A stretch of 64,000 bases of DNA. Origin: Mycetocola tolaasinivorans. Lineage in GTDB: Bacteria; Actinomycetota; Actinomycetes; Actinomycetales; Microbacteriaceae. Under the pieces are notes generated by a model that had not been told where the DNA came from, made no database searches, and saw only the letters and a program-made list of their open reading frames with translations. The translations under genes and the position numbers were made by a program. This document shows, in pieces, positions 16,346 to 26,400 of this stretch (position 1 is its first letter; the number at the start of each line of letters is the position of its first letter). Where the stretch lies: positions 310,001 through 374,000 of the forward strand of contig NZ_RCUX01000003.1 in NCBI RefSeq assembly GCF_003667565.1, read 5' to 3'.

Positions 16346-19213
16346 ATGTCACTCGATTTGAAACCCACCCGGGGTGGGTGGCTTCGCCGCGCCCGGTTGA
16401 GCCTCCGCATCGCCCGTCGAGACATCGGCGCGCATCGCGGCCGGTCGGCCCTCATTGTGGCCCTCATTGCGCTGCCCATCATCGGGGTGGCTCTCGGGGG
16501 CACCGTGGCGCTGAGTGCCTTCCCCTCGGGAGCGGAAACGGCGCGCACCGAGCTCGGCACCACCCAGGGCCGGCTGACACCGTTCTACGTCAACAACGCA
16601 CACGCCTATCAGGGCACGCGTGGAGACCTGGGCGGCACCGGAGTCACGGGTGACGACGATCCAAACTTCCAGCGCACGCCCCCCATCGATGCCGCCCCGG
16701 CCGGATACACGGCAATCCCCTGGAACCTGTACTCGCTCACGATGTCCCGAAACGACGTGACGGTCAGCGTGACCACCGTCGCCACGGACCCCCTCAATCC
16801 AGCCTTCACGGGCAAATACACGCTCCTCGAAGGCAGGGCACCCGCACGAACCGACGAGGTGCTGGTCTCCCCGGGGCTGCTCGAGAGCGGCGGCTGGAAA
16901 ATCGGCGATACGCTCTCGACTCAGCTGGGCTCGGTCGTTGTCACGGGAACCCTGCGCACCGCGACTCGGGATGACTCCTCCCGGGTACTCTTTGTCTCCC
17001 CGGATCAGGTCCCCGCGGAGATCCGGACCGACCCCGCAGATACCACCGTCTACCTGGTCGGTGATCGCCCCCTCACCTGGAGTGATACCGCCCCGCTCAA
17101 CGCACAGGGCGTCATGGTCACCTCCCGCGATCTCCTGATCAATCCGCCCACGGGAGGTGAGATCAGCGATGAGATAGCCACCCTGAGCGAGGACAACCGC
17201 CTGGTCACAATCCTCTCGATTGCCGGCCTCATTGCCGTGGTGGGCGTGCTCGCACTCTTTGAGGTCTGCCTGCTTGCGGGCGCGGCATTCGCCATGGGTG
17301 CACGCCGGCAGCAGCGCGAGCTCGCGCTGCTCTCGGCCTCCGGCGCCGAGAGCGCAAGCCTGCGACAGGTCGTCACCGCGAGCGGCATCTGGCTCGGCCT
17401 ACTTGGCGGAATCATCGGCGCAACCCTGGGCACGGCCGCCGGGGTCGCCGTGGTCCTCGGCTCGCAGGCCGAGGGAAGCGCTCGCTTCGCCTCGCTGCAG
17501 ATCGCCTGGCCGGTCTCACTCTTCGTCGTGATCGTGGGGCTTCTGGCCGGGCTCGTCGCGGCCTCCGTCCCCGCCCGCCAGGTCGCCAAGCAGGCCACGT
17601 TGGCCGCCCTAAAGGGTGGGCGCACGGTGGCCGGCCCCACCCGTCGCGCGCTGATCGCCGGCGTCATTTTCGGAATCATCGCCCTGCTGCTGTTCGGAGG
17701 CATGGTCGCGCTGACGCTGACGCTGTCTCCCTTCCCCCAGGACTCTGCCGTCAGCTCACTCTGGTGGGCGCTCAGCATCGGCGGCGCACTCGCACTCGCA
17801 ACCTCGCTCATCGTGCTGACCGGACCGCTGATCGACGCGATCTCCCGGCGTGCCGCCGGACTGCCACTACCGCTGCGGCTGGCCGCTCGCGACGCCGGGC
17901 GCAACCGAGGCCGGGCGACACCCGCCGTCGCGGCCGTACTGGCCGCCGCGATGCTCGCGAGTCTCGTCATGGTGACGATGGCGAGCAACTCCGAGAAGGA
18001 TCGGCGCAATTACAACTGGAACGCGCATATGAATCAGGCGGCGCTCGAGCTCGTACAGTACCGGTACTCCCCCACCACCCATGAAATCGACCGGGTTACC
18101 CGCGTTGACCCCGAGCGCGTGCTCACCGCAGTGACCGCCTCGGTGGCCATCCCACCCACCTCTCACACGCTCTACGGGCCCGAACCCGACCGCGCCTGCG
18201 CCTTTGCCGCCCAGGCAGAGGCCGGCGGCAATCCCACCGCCTGCGAAAACTTCAGCGTGTACTGGCCAGACGAAAATCGCTGCGAGATCGCACGAGACGG
18301 CTCTCCCAAGGACCTCACCGACTGGCGCTGCCAGGGTGCGGGGGCACACGGACCCGGATCCATCAACCGACTGCCCGCGATCGCGGTGGGCGACGAGTCC
18401 GATCTCGCCGCGCTTCTTGGCCGCGAACCGGGTGCCCAGGCGAAGGAGACCCTGCGTAACGGTGGGATCGTGCTCAGCAGCCCGGCGATGCTCGGAGCGC
18501 AGAACACGGCAACGATCGTGCGCTACACCAATGAGGTCGAGGCCATCGCCGGCGAAACCGCATTCCCGGGACTCTACACCGGATACCAGCCGAACATCTC
18601 CACGGGAGATGTTATCCCCGCGAGCGTCGCGGAACCCGACGTCGACATTCCCTACTACGGCGTCATCTCGCCCGAGACCGCGAAGAAACTCGGGATGACG
18701 GTGGTTCCGGTGACCCAGCTCCTCACCTTCGCGGAGATGCCGACCACGGCCGAGAGCGACCGGATGACGGCCGCGGTTGAGCAGCTCGCCGAGGGCGCGA
18801 GTCTCTGGATCGAAGGCGGGCCGAACGCCTTCCTGCAGCAGGTTCTGTGGTGGATCGTTCTCGCCTCGGCCCTGATTACACTGAGCGCCGCGGGAATCAC
18901 CGCGGGCCTCGCCCTGGCCGATGGACGCGCCGACCAGGCGACGCTCGCCGGGGTGGGTGCGTCGACCCGCCTCCGCCGCTCGGTGTCGGCCGCACAGACG
19001 CTCCTCACGGCCACCCTTGGCACCGCACTGGGACTCATTGCGGGCGCGATACCGGCGGTCCTCATCTTTACGCTCACGCGTGATGCCGTGCTCGTCGTGC
19101 CCTGGGTACAGTTTGGTGTCCTGCTCGCGGTGGTTCCCCTTGCGGGAGCACTCGCCGCCTGGCTCCTCACCCGCGGATCACTGCCCCTGACCCGGAGGCA
19201 GACGCTGGTCTAA
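16346..19213 (+). CDS. FtsX-family ABC transporter permease (two FtsX domains)
   Basis: The ATG at 16346 with a GGAGGGG ribosome binding site gives 955 residues; the open frame back to 16181 overlaps the ATPase gene and is not used. The layout is a cytoplasmic N-terminus, TM1 ('ALIVALIALPIIGVALGG'), an extracellular domain (about 50-285), three TMs of the first FtsX domain (290-430), two more TMs (435-510), a second extracellular domain (570-820), then three TMs of the second FtsX domain (830-950). The second extracellular domain has four Cys (in 'RACAF', 'TACEN', 'NRCEI', 'WRCQG') that could form two disulfides. It partners the preceding ATPase. The exported substrate is unknown. Confidence 0.9.
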   Translation: MSLDLKPTRGGWLRRARLSLRIARRDIGAHRGRSALIVALIALPIIGVALGGTVALSAFPSGAETARTELGTTQGRLTPFYVNNAHAYQGTRGDLGGTGVTGDDDPNFQRTPPIDAAPAGYTAIPWNLYSLTMSRNDVTVSVTTVATDPLNPAFTGKYTLLEGRAPARTDEVLVSPGLLESGGWKIGDTLSTQLGSVVVTGTLRTATRDDSSRVLFVSPDQVPAEIRTDPADTTVYLVGDRPLTWSDTAPLNAQGVMVTSRDLLINPPTGGEISDEIATLSEDNRLVTILSIAGLIAVVGVLALFEVCLLAGAAFAMGARRQQRELALLSASGAESASLRQVVTASGIWLGLLGGIIGATLGTAAGVAVVLGSQAEGSARFASLQIAWPVSLFVVIVGLLAGLVAASVPARQVAKQATLAALKGGRTVAGPTRRALIAGVIFGIIALLLFGGMVALTLTLSPFPQDSAVSSLWWALSIGGALALATSLIVLTGPLIDAISRRAAGLPLPLRLAARDAGRNRGRATPAVAAVLAAAMLASLVMVTMASNSEKDRRNYNWNAHMNQAALELVQYRYSPTTHEIDRVTRVDPERVLTAVTASVAIPPTSHTLYGPEPDRACAFAAQAEAGGNPTACENFSVYWPDENRCEIARDGSPKDLTDWRCQGAGAHGPGSINRLPAIAVGDESDLAALLGREPGAQAKETLRNGGIVLSSPAMLGAQNTATIVRYTNEVEAIAGETAFPGLYTGYQPNISTGDVIPASVAEPDVDIPYYGVISPETAKKLGMTVVPVTQLLTFAEMPTTAESDRMTAAVEQLAEGASLWIEGGPNAFLQQVLWWIVLASALITLSAAGITAGLALADGRADQATLAGVGASTRLRRSVSAAQTLLTATLGTALGLIAGAIPAVLIFTLTRDAVLVVPWVQFGVLLAVVPLAGALAAWLLTRGSLPLTRRQTLV

Positions 19214-19222
19214 GCGACTCAC

Positions 19223-19261
19223 AGAACGTCCCCGCTCGCGCACCGCGAGCGGGGACGTTCT
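19223..19261. terminator. Bidirectional terminator between convergent genes
   Basis: An 18-bp perfect stem (19223-19240 with 19244-19261) with a 3-base loop lies between the permease stop (19213) and the stop of the minus-strand amidohydrolase (19275). There is no long T-run on either side, but position and stem strength fit a shared terminator. Confidence 0.75.
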
Positions 19262-19274
19262 GTCGTCCCCGGGG

Positions 19275-20393
19275 CTAGGCGCTGCGGTAGCGGTCCCAGG
19301 CGTCGCGGCAGGCGTGTGCCACGGCGTCAATGTGGTCGGGATCCTCGGTAATCCAGCCCTCGCCGGGCTCGTGTAGAACGGATACCGCGGCGTTACCGAG
19401 CAGGAATTCGCGCAGAAACTCCGCCTGTACGGCGTCGAGATGGACGCCGGCATCCGGCGCGTCATACTCCCGGGTAAAGCGCTCCCCCGCGGCGATGATC
19501 TCCTGGCTGCCGAGGTAGGGCTGGTTCAGCGCCACGTCTTCGGGCAGCTCGGTGGCAAAGGCCTCGCGATGGGCGGCGGCGAGCACGCGGATGCGCACCG
19601 GATCCATGGTGACCGGCCCCTCGGGCCGCGGGTTACCCGCGTGATCACCCCGGTTAGACAGCGCCACGATTCGGGGCAGGCGATCCTTCGCCTCACGTGC
19701 CACGTTCACCGCCCCCTCCCGGGTGGTCGTGGTGTTCATCGTGTCGTGAAACGACAGCCGGGTGAAGCGTGCCTGGCCCTCACGAGCGGCCCGCGCGTAC
19801 GCGGCCGCGATAAAGCGCTCGGTAAGGTCGTCCCGGGTGCGCTCGTATACGCCGAGGCCCTGCTCTGCCACCCGGGCAAACGTGTGGGTGAGTTCACTCA
19901 GCTCGGCCGCGGTGTCGGGCACCCGCAGCAGCGGATAGAACGAGAACGTCACCGGGCGAATAGCGTCCACTCCGGTGAGGTCCACCCGCTGATATGGCCC
20001 GGCCGCGCGCACCCGCTCGATGGCCTCGGCCAGCAGCGCGGCGGGATCCTCGGGCTTCGCCCGATTCGGATCGCGGATGAGGCGCGGATGCGGGTTCTCG
20101 ACGTACACGATGCGCGGGTCGATCTCCGCCCAGCGCCGCACGATCGCCGAGGTTGCCACATCCGAAAAGTCATACTGCAACCGCCGGGTAAACTCAGGTG
20201 CCAGATACGGTGAGATCTCCGCCGGAATCGCCGCTCCCGAGTGCGGGCAGCTCACCAGCACATCGGCCTCGGCGATCGCCTGATCGAGGCTACGGCGCTC
20301 GGGATTCGCCCAGAACGTGATGTCTTCGGCGGTGTATACGGTGCCTTCGGGAATGAGAACGGGCGCGGCGTCACGGGAGGTCATAGCCCGCAC
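19275..20393 (-). CDS. N-formylglutamate amidohydrolase family protein
   Basis: The 372-residue enzyme contains the FGase family's opening motif as 'VLVSCPHSGAAIPAEI' (about 46-61), followed by 'YDFSDVATSAIVRRWAEIDPRIVYVENPHPRLIRDPNR' in pieces (Asp, Arg and His residues typical of the family) and 'FTRLSFHDTMNTTT'. FGases hydrolyse N-formylglutamate in histidine degradation, but many homologues outside hut operons have other N-acyl amino acid substrates. There is no hut gene nearby, so the substrate is uncertain. The open frame starts with GTG at 20393; an ATG at 20384 is equally possible, and neither has a clear ribosome binding site. The length is about 100 residues above the classical HutG form. 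Confidence 0.8.
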   Translation of the reverse strand: MRAMTSRDAAPVLIPEGTVYTAEDITFWANPERRSLDQAIAEADVLVSCPHSGAAIPAEISPYLAPEFTRRLQYDFSDVATSAIVRRWAEIDPRIVYVENPHPRLIRDPNRAKPEDPAALLAEAIERVRAAGPYQRVDLTGVDAIRPVTFSFYPLLRVPDTAAELSELTHTFARVAEQGLGVYERTRDDLTERFIAAAYARAAREGQARFTRLSFHDTMNTTTTREGAVNVAREAKDRLPRIVALSNRGDHAGNPRPEGPVTMDPVRIRVLAAAHREAFATELPEDVALNQPYLGSQEIIAAGERFTREYDAPDAGVHLDAVQAEFLREFLLGNAAVSVLHEPGEGWITEDPDHIDAVAHACRDAWDRYRSA

Positions 20394-20441
20394 ACTACCG
20401 AGATCGCGCCCACAAAAATAGCCCCCTGGCGGGGGTGCAAA

Positions 20442-20482
20442 AACACCGCGGCCCCGGAGGAAAACCCCGGGGCCGCGGTGTT
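20442..20482 (-). terminator. Intrinsic terminator of pyk
   Basis: A 16-bp perfect GC-rich stem (20442-20457 with 20467-20482) is followed on the minus strand by TTTTT. It begins 7 bases after the pyk stop codon. Confidence 0.92.
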
Positions 20483-20488
20483 GGCGTG

Positions 20489-21931
20489 CTACTTCTCGTA
20501 CGCCGGAACGATCTGGTTCGCCGCATCGCCGACGCGGTGAATGCGCAGGTCGTTGGTCGAACCGGAGATTCCGGGGGGCGAACCGGAGATGACGACAACC
20601 TTGTCACCCTGCTCGGCGATTTCCTCGCCCAGCAGAGCGTCGTCCACCTGGCCGAACATGGCGTCGGTGTGGGTGACGGTCTCGATCAGACGACCCTCAA
20701 CACCCCAGTTCAGCTGCATGCGACGCAGGGTCGACTCCAGCGGGGTGAAGCCGAGTACGGGGATGCGGCTGCGCAGACGCGAGGTGCGGCGAACGGAGTC
20801 GCCGGTCTCGGTGAACACACAGAGGAACTTCGCGTCAACAAACTCGCCCACCTCGGCGGCGGCGGCCGTGATGGCGCCACCCTGGGTGCGGGGCTTGCTG
20901 CCGAGAGCGGGAATGCGCTCCAGGCCGTGCTCCTCGGTGGACTCCACGATGCGTGCCATGGTGGCCACGGTGATCACGGGGAAGGCACCCACGCTGGTCT
21001 CGCCCGAGAGCATGACCGCGTCGGCACCGTCGAGGACGGCGTTTGCGACGTCGGAGGTTTCGGCGCGGGTCGGACGCGGGCTCGAAATCATCGACTCCAG
21101 CATCTGGGTTGCGACGATAACCGGCTTGGCGGCGCGACGGCACAGCTCGATGGCGCGCTTCTGCACGATCGGCACGGCCTCGAGCGGAAGCTCGACACCG
21201 AGGTCACCACGGGCAACCATGATGCCGTCAAAGGCCTCAATGATCTCCTCGAGGTTGTCCACGGCCTGCGGCTTCTCGATCTTGGCGATCACCGGAACGC
21301 GGCGACCCTCCTCGTCCATGATCTCGTGAACGCGCACGATGTCGGCTGCGTCACGCACAAAGGACAGGGCGATGAAGTCGGTACCGAGGTTCAGGCCCCA
21401 GCGGAGGTCCGCCTCGTCCTTCTCGCTCAGTGCGGGAACGTTCACGGCAACGCCGGGCAGGTTGATGCCCTTGTTGTTCGAGACCGGGCCGGGCACGGTC
21501 ACGACGGTGGTGACGGTGTTGCCGTCAACGGCGGTGACCTGGAGGCCAACCTTGCCGTCATCGATCAGCAGCGGGTCGCCCACCTTGACGTCCGCGGGCA
21601 GGCCCTTGAACGTGGTGGACGAGATGTCCTTGTTGCCGATGATGTCGTCGGTCGTGATCTTGAACACATCGCCCTCGGCGAGGTCGTACGGACCACCCTC
21701 GAACTTGCCCAGACGAATCTTGGGGCCCTGAAGGTCCACAAGAACGGCGGTGGGGTGACCGAGATCCGCTGCGGCCTTGCGCACGTTGGTGTACACGGCC
21801 TCGTGGACCGAGTAGTCACCGTGGCTGAGGTTCATCCGAGCGACGTTGACGCCAGCCTCAAGGATCGCGCGAATGTTCTCATACGTGTTCGTGGCCGGAC
21901 CAAGTGTCGCGACAATTTTTGCGCGTCTCAT
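20489..21931 (-). CDS. pyk: Pyruvate kinase
   Basis: The 480-residue glycolytic enzyme converts phosphoenolpyruvate and ADP to pyruvate and ATP. Family signatures are clear: 'KIVATLGPATNTYENIRAIL' with 'ARMNLSHGD' at the N-terminus, catalytic Lys in 'IPVIAKIEKPQAVDNL', metal-binding 'IMVARGDLGVELPLE', 'VIVATQMLESMI' and 'DGADAVMLSGETSVGAFP'. The C-terminal domain (about 350-480) is full length. It is monocistronic with its own terminator. Upstream lies gltD, 47 bases away, so weak readthrough from gltBD is possible. No unusual features. Confidence 0.98.
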   Translation of the reverse strand: MRRAKIVATLGPATNTYENIRAILEAGVNVARMNLSHGDYSVHEAVYTNVRKAAADLGHPTAVLVDLQGPKIRLGKFEGGPYDLAEGDVFKITTDDIIGNKDISSTTFKGLPADVKVGDPLLIDDGKVGLQVTAVDGNTVTTVVTVPGPVSNNKGINLPGVAVNVPALSEKDEADLRWGLNLGTDFIALSFVRDAADIVRVHEIMDEEGRRVPVIAKIEKPQAVDNLEEIIEAFDGIMVARGDLGVELPLEAVPIVQKRAIELCRRAAKPVIVATQMLESMISSPRPTRAETSDVANAVLDGADAVMLSGETSVGAFPVITVATMARIVESTEEHGLERIPALGSKPRTQGGAITAAAAEVGEFVDAKFLCVFTETGDSVRRTSRLRSRIPVLGFTPLESTLRRMQLNWGVEGRLIETVTHTDAMFGQVDDALLGEEIAEQGDKVVVISGSPPGISGSTNDLRIHRVGDAANQIVPAYEK

Positions 21932-21978
21932 GGGTATAGAGCTCCAAACTTCTGCGGCACATGCCGCGGCAGGGGTGA

Positions 21979-23436
21979 TTACAGCGAGAGTGCGCGCTCA
22001 TGAGCGTGCACCGGAGCTGGCAGAGAACTGGTGCCTTCCAGGTAGCGATCTACCGCAGCGGCAGCCGCACGACCCTCGGCAATCGCCCATACGATGAGCG
22101 ACTGACCGCGGCCGGCGTCACCGGCAACGAAGACCCCGGGCTGGTTGGTCCGGTAATCATTGTCTCGCTCCAGGTTACCCTGTGTGGCAATCGGAAGGCC
22201 GAGCTGGTCGCGTACCGTGTCGCCCTCTGTCCCGGTGAAGCCCAGGGCAAGGAAAACCAGGTCAGCCGGGATTTCACGCTCGGTTCCGGCCTTCGGGACG
22301 CGCCGTCCATCCACAAACTCCGTCTCCGCGACCCGAATGCTGCACACATTCCCATCTTCATCGGACAGGAACTCGACGGTGGAGACCAGATACTCGCGCT
22401 CGCCACCCTCCTCGTGTGCGCTCTGGTACTCAAACAGCGTGGGCATGGTCGGCCACGGCTGAGCGTCACCGCGGGTGATGCCCGGCTGCTTGCCGATGGC
22501 CAGCGTCGTCACGGATGCGGCACCCTGACGGTGCGCGGTACCGATGCAGTCGGCACCGGTGTCGCCACCACCGAGGATGACCACGTGCTTGCCACGGGCA
22601 TCGATCAGGTTCTCCGGAGTCTCCCCCGCCACCGCGCGGTTCGCCGGCACCAGGTAGTCCATCGCGAAGTGCACGCCGGAGAATTCGCGGCCCGGGATCG
22701 GCAGATCGCGCGGGACGGTGGCACCGGTGGCCACGACCACGGCGTCAAAGCGCTTGCGCAGGGCCTCCCAGGTGAGATCCACCCCGATGTTGACGCCCGC
22801 GCGGAAGCGGGTGCCCTCGGCGCGCATCTGGTCCAGGCGGCGGTCGATGTCGCCCTTTTCCATCTTGAAGTCCGGGATGCCGTAGCGCAGCAGGCCGCCG
22901 ATGCGGTCCTCACGCTCGTACACGGCCACGGTGTGACCGGCGCGGGTCAGCTGCTGGGCGGCGGCGAGACCCGCGGGGCCCGACCCGACCACGGCCACGG
23001 TCTTGCCGGTGATGCGCTCGGGCGGCTGGGGCTGCACCCAATCGTTGTCCCAGGCATCCTGGATGATCGAGGCCTCGACCTCCTTGATCGTGACGGCGGG
23101 CTGGTTGATACCGAGCACGCAGGCACTCTCACAGGGAGCCGGGCAGAGCTTTCCGGTGAACTCCGGGAAGTTGTTGGTCGCGTGCAGGCGCTCGATGGCC
23201 GCGTGGCCCTCGCCCCGGCGCACCAGGTCGTTCCACTCGGGGATGATGTTGCCGAGCGGGCAGCCCTGGTGGCAGAACGGCACACCGCAGTCCATGCAGC
23301 GTCCGGCCTGGCGGGCCACGACCGCGCCATCGCGCTTGTCGTAGACCTCCTTCCAGTCCATGATGCGCACCGAAACGGGGCGGCGGGCAGCGGTTTCGCG
23401 CTGCGTGGTCTCCATAAATCCGCGCGGGTTAGCCAC
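21979..23436 (-). CDS. gltD: Glutamate synthase small subunit
   Basis: The 485-residue subunit passes electrons from NADPH to the large subunit. Near the N-terminus are the Fe-S cysteines ('CMDCGVPFCHQGCPLGN', then 'LCPAPCESACVLG'). The FAD-binding fold starts at 'VAVVGSGPAGLAAAQQL' (about 150), and the NADPH-binding fold is 'VVILGGGDTGADCIG' (about 285). The C-terminal FAD contact is 'GVFVAGDAGRGQSLIVWAI'. The GTG start (23434-23436) overlaps the end of gltB by 8 bases and has GGAGGTGA upstream, a coupled arrangement that keeps subunits equimolar. Confidence 0.97.
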   Translation of the reverse strand: MANPRGFMETTQRETAARRPVSVRIMDWKEVYDKRDGAVVARQAGRCMDCGVPFCHQGCPLGNIIPEWNDLVRRGEGHAAIERLHATNNFPEFTGKLCPAPCESACVLGINQPAVTIKEVEASIIQDAWDNDWVQPQPPERITGKTVAVVGSGPAGLAAAQQLTRAGHTVAVYEREDRIGGLLRYGIPDFKMEKGDIDRRLDQMRAEGTRFRAGVNIGVDLTWEALRKRFDAVVVATGATVPRDLPIPGREFSGVHFAMDYLVPANRAVAGETPENLIDARGKHVVILGGGDTGADCIGTAHRQGAASVTTLAIGKQPGITRGDAQPWPTMPTLFEYQSAHEEGGEREYLVSTVEFLSDEDGNVCSIRVAETEFVDGRRVPKAGTEREIPADLVFLALGFTGTEGDTVRDQLGLPIATQGNLERDNDYRTNQPGVFVAGDAGRGQSLIVWAIAEGRAAAAAVDRYLEGTSSLPAPVHAHERALSL

Positions 23437-26400
23437 GGGTCACCTCCAGGATGCGCTCCCAGACCACGTCGCCGTCCAGGTCGAGACCCTCGGTCTCGGC
23501 CGCCGCACGGGTGGCCTGCACCGCGGCGAAATCGCGCGGTACGAGCTTAGAAAATTCACGGGATGCGGACTCGAAGTCCGCAAGGATCGCCTCGGCTACC
23601 GGCGAGCCGGTGGCCTCGAAGTGGCGACGGAGCAGCGTGTTCAGGCGCTCCTGATCGGCGGGCTCGAGCGGGTGAATGCCGAGTTCGCCGGTACGGCGTG
23701 CGTCGGGGTTCACCGCCTCCGGGTTCAACCGGTAGATGTACGCGACACCACCGGACATACCCGCACCCACGTTGTGGCCGGTCGGGCCGAGAATCAGGGC
23801 CTCGCCGCCGGTCATGTACTCCAGTGCGTGGTCGCCCACGCCCTCGGCCACCGCGGTGGCCCCGGAGTTACGCACCAGGAAGCGCTCACCGACGATGCCA
23901 CGCAGGAAGATCTGGCCCGAGGTAGCACCGTATCCGATCACGTTGCCGGCGATCACCGACTCCTCCGCACGGTAGCTGGCCTCACGCGGCGGACGCAGGG
24001 TGATCAGACCACCCGAGAGCCCCTTACCCACGTAGTCGTTGGCCTCGCCCTCCAGGCGCAGCGCGATACCGGCGGGCATGAACGCACCGAGCGACTGCCC
24101 GGCGGTGCCGCGCAGCGTCACCTCGACGGTTGATTCCGGCAGCCCGGCCTCACCGAAACGGCGGGTGACCTCGTGGCCCAGCATCGTACCCACGGCGCGG
24201 TCGGTGTTGTTGATCGGCAGATCAATGGCCACCGGCTCGCCGTGCTCGAGCGCCGCACGGGCGTGCTCGATCAGCTGGTTGTCGAAGTGCTCTTCGAGCT
24301 CGTGGTCCTGGGTGCGGATTCCGCGCAGGGCCTGATCGGTCTCGGGGCGGTAGAGCAGCGGCTCGAGGTTGAGTCCCCGTGCCTTCCAGTGTGCGGCGGC
24401 GTCTCCGGCGTGGATCAGATCCACCCGGCCGATAGCCTCATCCAGCGTGCGGAAGCCCAGGGCGGCGAGGTACTCGCGCACCTCCTCGGCGATGAACTCG
24501 AAGAAGTTCACCACAAACTCAGGCTTGCCGTTGAAGCGCTCGCGCAGCACGGGGTTCTGCGTGGCCACACCCACCGGGCAGGTGTCGAGGTGGCAGACGC
24601 GCATCATGATGCAGCCCGAAACCACGAGCGGCGCGGTCGCGAAACCGAACTCCTCGGCACCGAGCAGCGCGCCGATGATGACGTCGCGGCCGGTCTTCAG
24701 CTGGCCATCCACCTGGACCACCACGCGGTCACGCATGTTGTTCAGGATCAGGGTCTGCTGGGTTTCGGCGAGGCCGAGCTCCCACGGGGTACCCGCGTGC
24801 TTGAGCGAGTTCATCGGGGAGGCACCGGTACCACCGTCGTGCCCCGAGACGAGGATCACGTCCGACAGCGCCTTCGCCACACCCGCGGCCACCGCACCGA
24901 TACCGGCCTGGCTGACCAGCTTGGTGTGGATGCGGGCGCTCGGGTTCGCGCGCTTCAGGTCGAAGATGAGCTGCTTGAGGTCCTCGATCGAGTAGATGTC
25001 GTGGTGCGGGGGCGGCGAGATGAGCCCGACGCCCGGGGTCGCGTGACGGGTGCGGGCGACCCAGGGGTACACCTTGGTCGGCGGCAGCTGACCACCCTCG
25101 CCGGGCTTGGCACCCTGGGCGAGCTTGATCTGGATGTCGTCGGCGTGGGTCAGGTACATGCTGGTCACACCGAAGCGGCCGGAGGCCACCTGCTTGATCG
25201 AGGAGCGACGCTCGGGGTCGAGCAGACGCTCGGTGTCCTCGCCACCCTCGCCGGTGTTCGACTTCGCGCCGAGGCGGTTCATTGCGATCGCCAGGGTCTC
25301 GTGCGCCTCCTTGGAGATCGAGCCGTAGCTCATCGCGCCGGTCGAGAAGCGCTTCACGATGTCGGCTACCGACTCCACCTCATCCAGCGGCACCGGGGTG
25401 CGCCCGTGGCCCTCGAGGCGGAACAGACCGCGCAGGGTCATCAGCTTCTCGTTCTGCTCGTCCACCAGGGCGGTGTACTCGCGGAAAATGTCGTAGCGGC
25501 GGGTGCGGGTGGCGTGCTGCAGCTTGAACACGGTCTCCGGGTTGAACAGGTGCGGGGCACCGTCGCGACGCCACTGGTACTCGCCACCGGTGTTTAGGCG
25601 CTCGTGCACCCGCTCGGCGGAGTTGTCCGGGTAGGCGCTCGTGTGCCGAGACATGGTCTCCGCCGCGAGCACGCCGAGGTCTACGCCGCCGAGGGTGCTG
25701 ACGGTACCACCGAAGTAGCCGTCCACCAGTTCCTGCGAGAGACCCACGGCCTCAAACGCCTGCGCGCCGGCGTAGCTCGACACGGTCGAGATACCCATCT
25801 TCGACATGATCTTCAGCACACCCTTGCCCAGGGCATAGATCACGTTGCTGACGGCCTGCTCCGGGGTGATCCCGGTGATCACACCGGTGCGGGTCAGGTG
25901 CTCGCAGGTCTCCATCGCGAGGTACGGGTTGACCGCGGTCGCGCCATAGCCGATCAGCAGGGCCACGTGGTGCACCTCGCGCACGTCGCCAGCCTCGACG
26001 ATCAGGCCCACGCGCATGCGGTTCTCGCGCTGCACCAGGTGGTGGTGCACGGTCGAGAGCAGCAGCAGCGACGGGATCGGCGCGAGGTCCTTGGTGGACT
26101 CGCGGTCGCTCAGCACGAGGAACTCGGCACCGCGGGCAAGCGCGATGTCGACCTCGTCCCGAATCTCCTCGAGGCGGTCACGCAGGGCGTGCTCGCCGCG
26201 GTCGAAGCGGTAGAGGCCACGGATGGTCACCGCGAGCTCGGCGGGCGCGCTCGAGAGGTCCTCGGGCTCGATGTGCTGGATCTTGGCCAGCTCATCGTTG
26301 TTGATCACCGGGAACTTCAGGATCACGCGGCGGGCGTGCGCGGGGGCGTCCTCGAGCAGGTTGTGCTCGGGGCCCAGGCCGATCGAGAGCGAGGTGACCC

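Noticed and set aside
23429-23436. gltB/gltD overlap as a possible frameshift
   Set aside because: Both proteins are complete and gltD has its own GGAGGTGA and GTG; an 8-base coupled overlap is normal.
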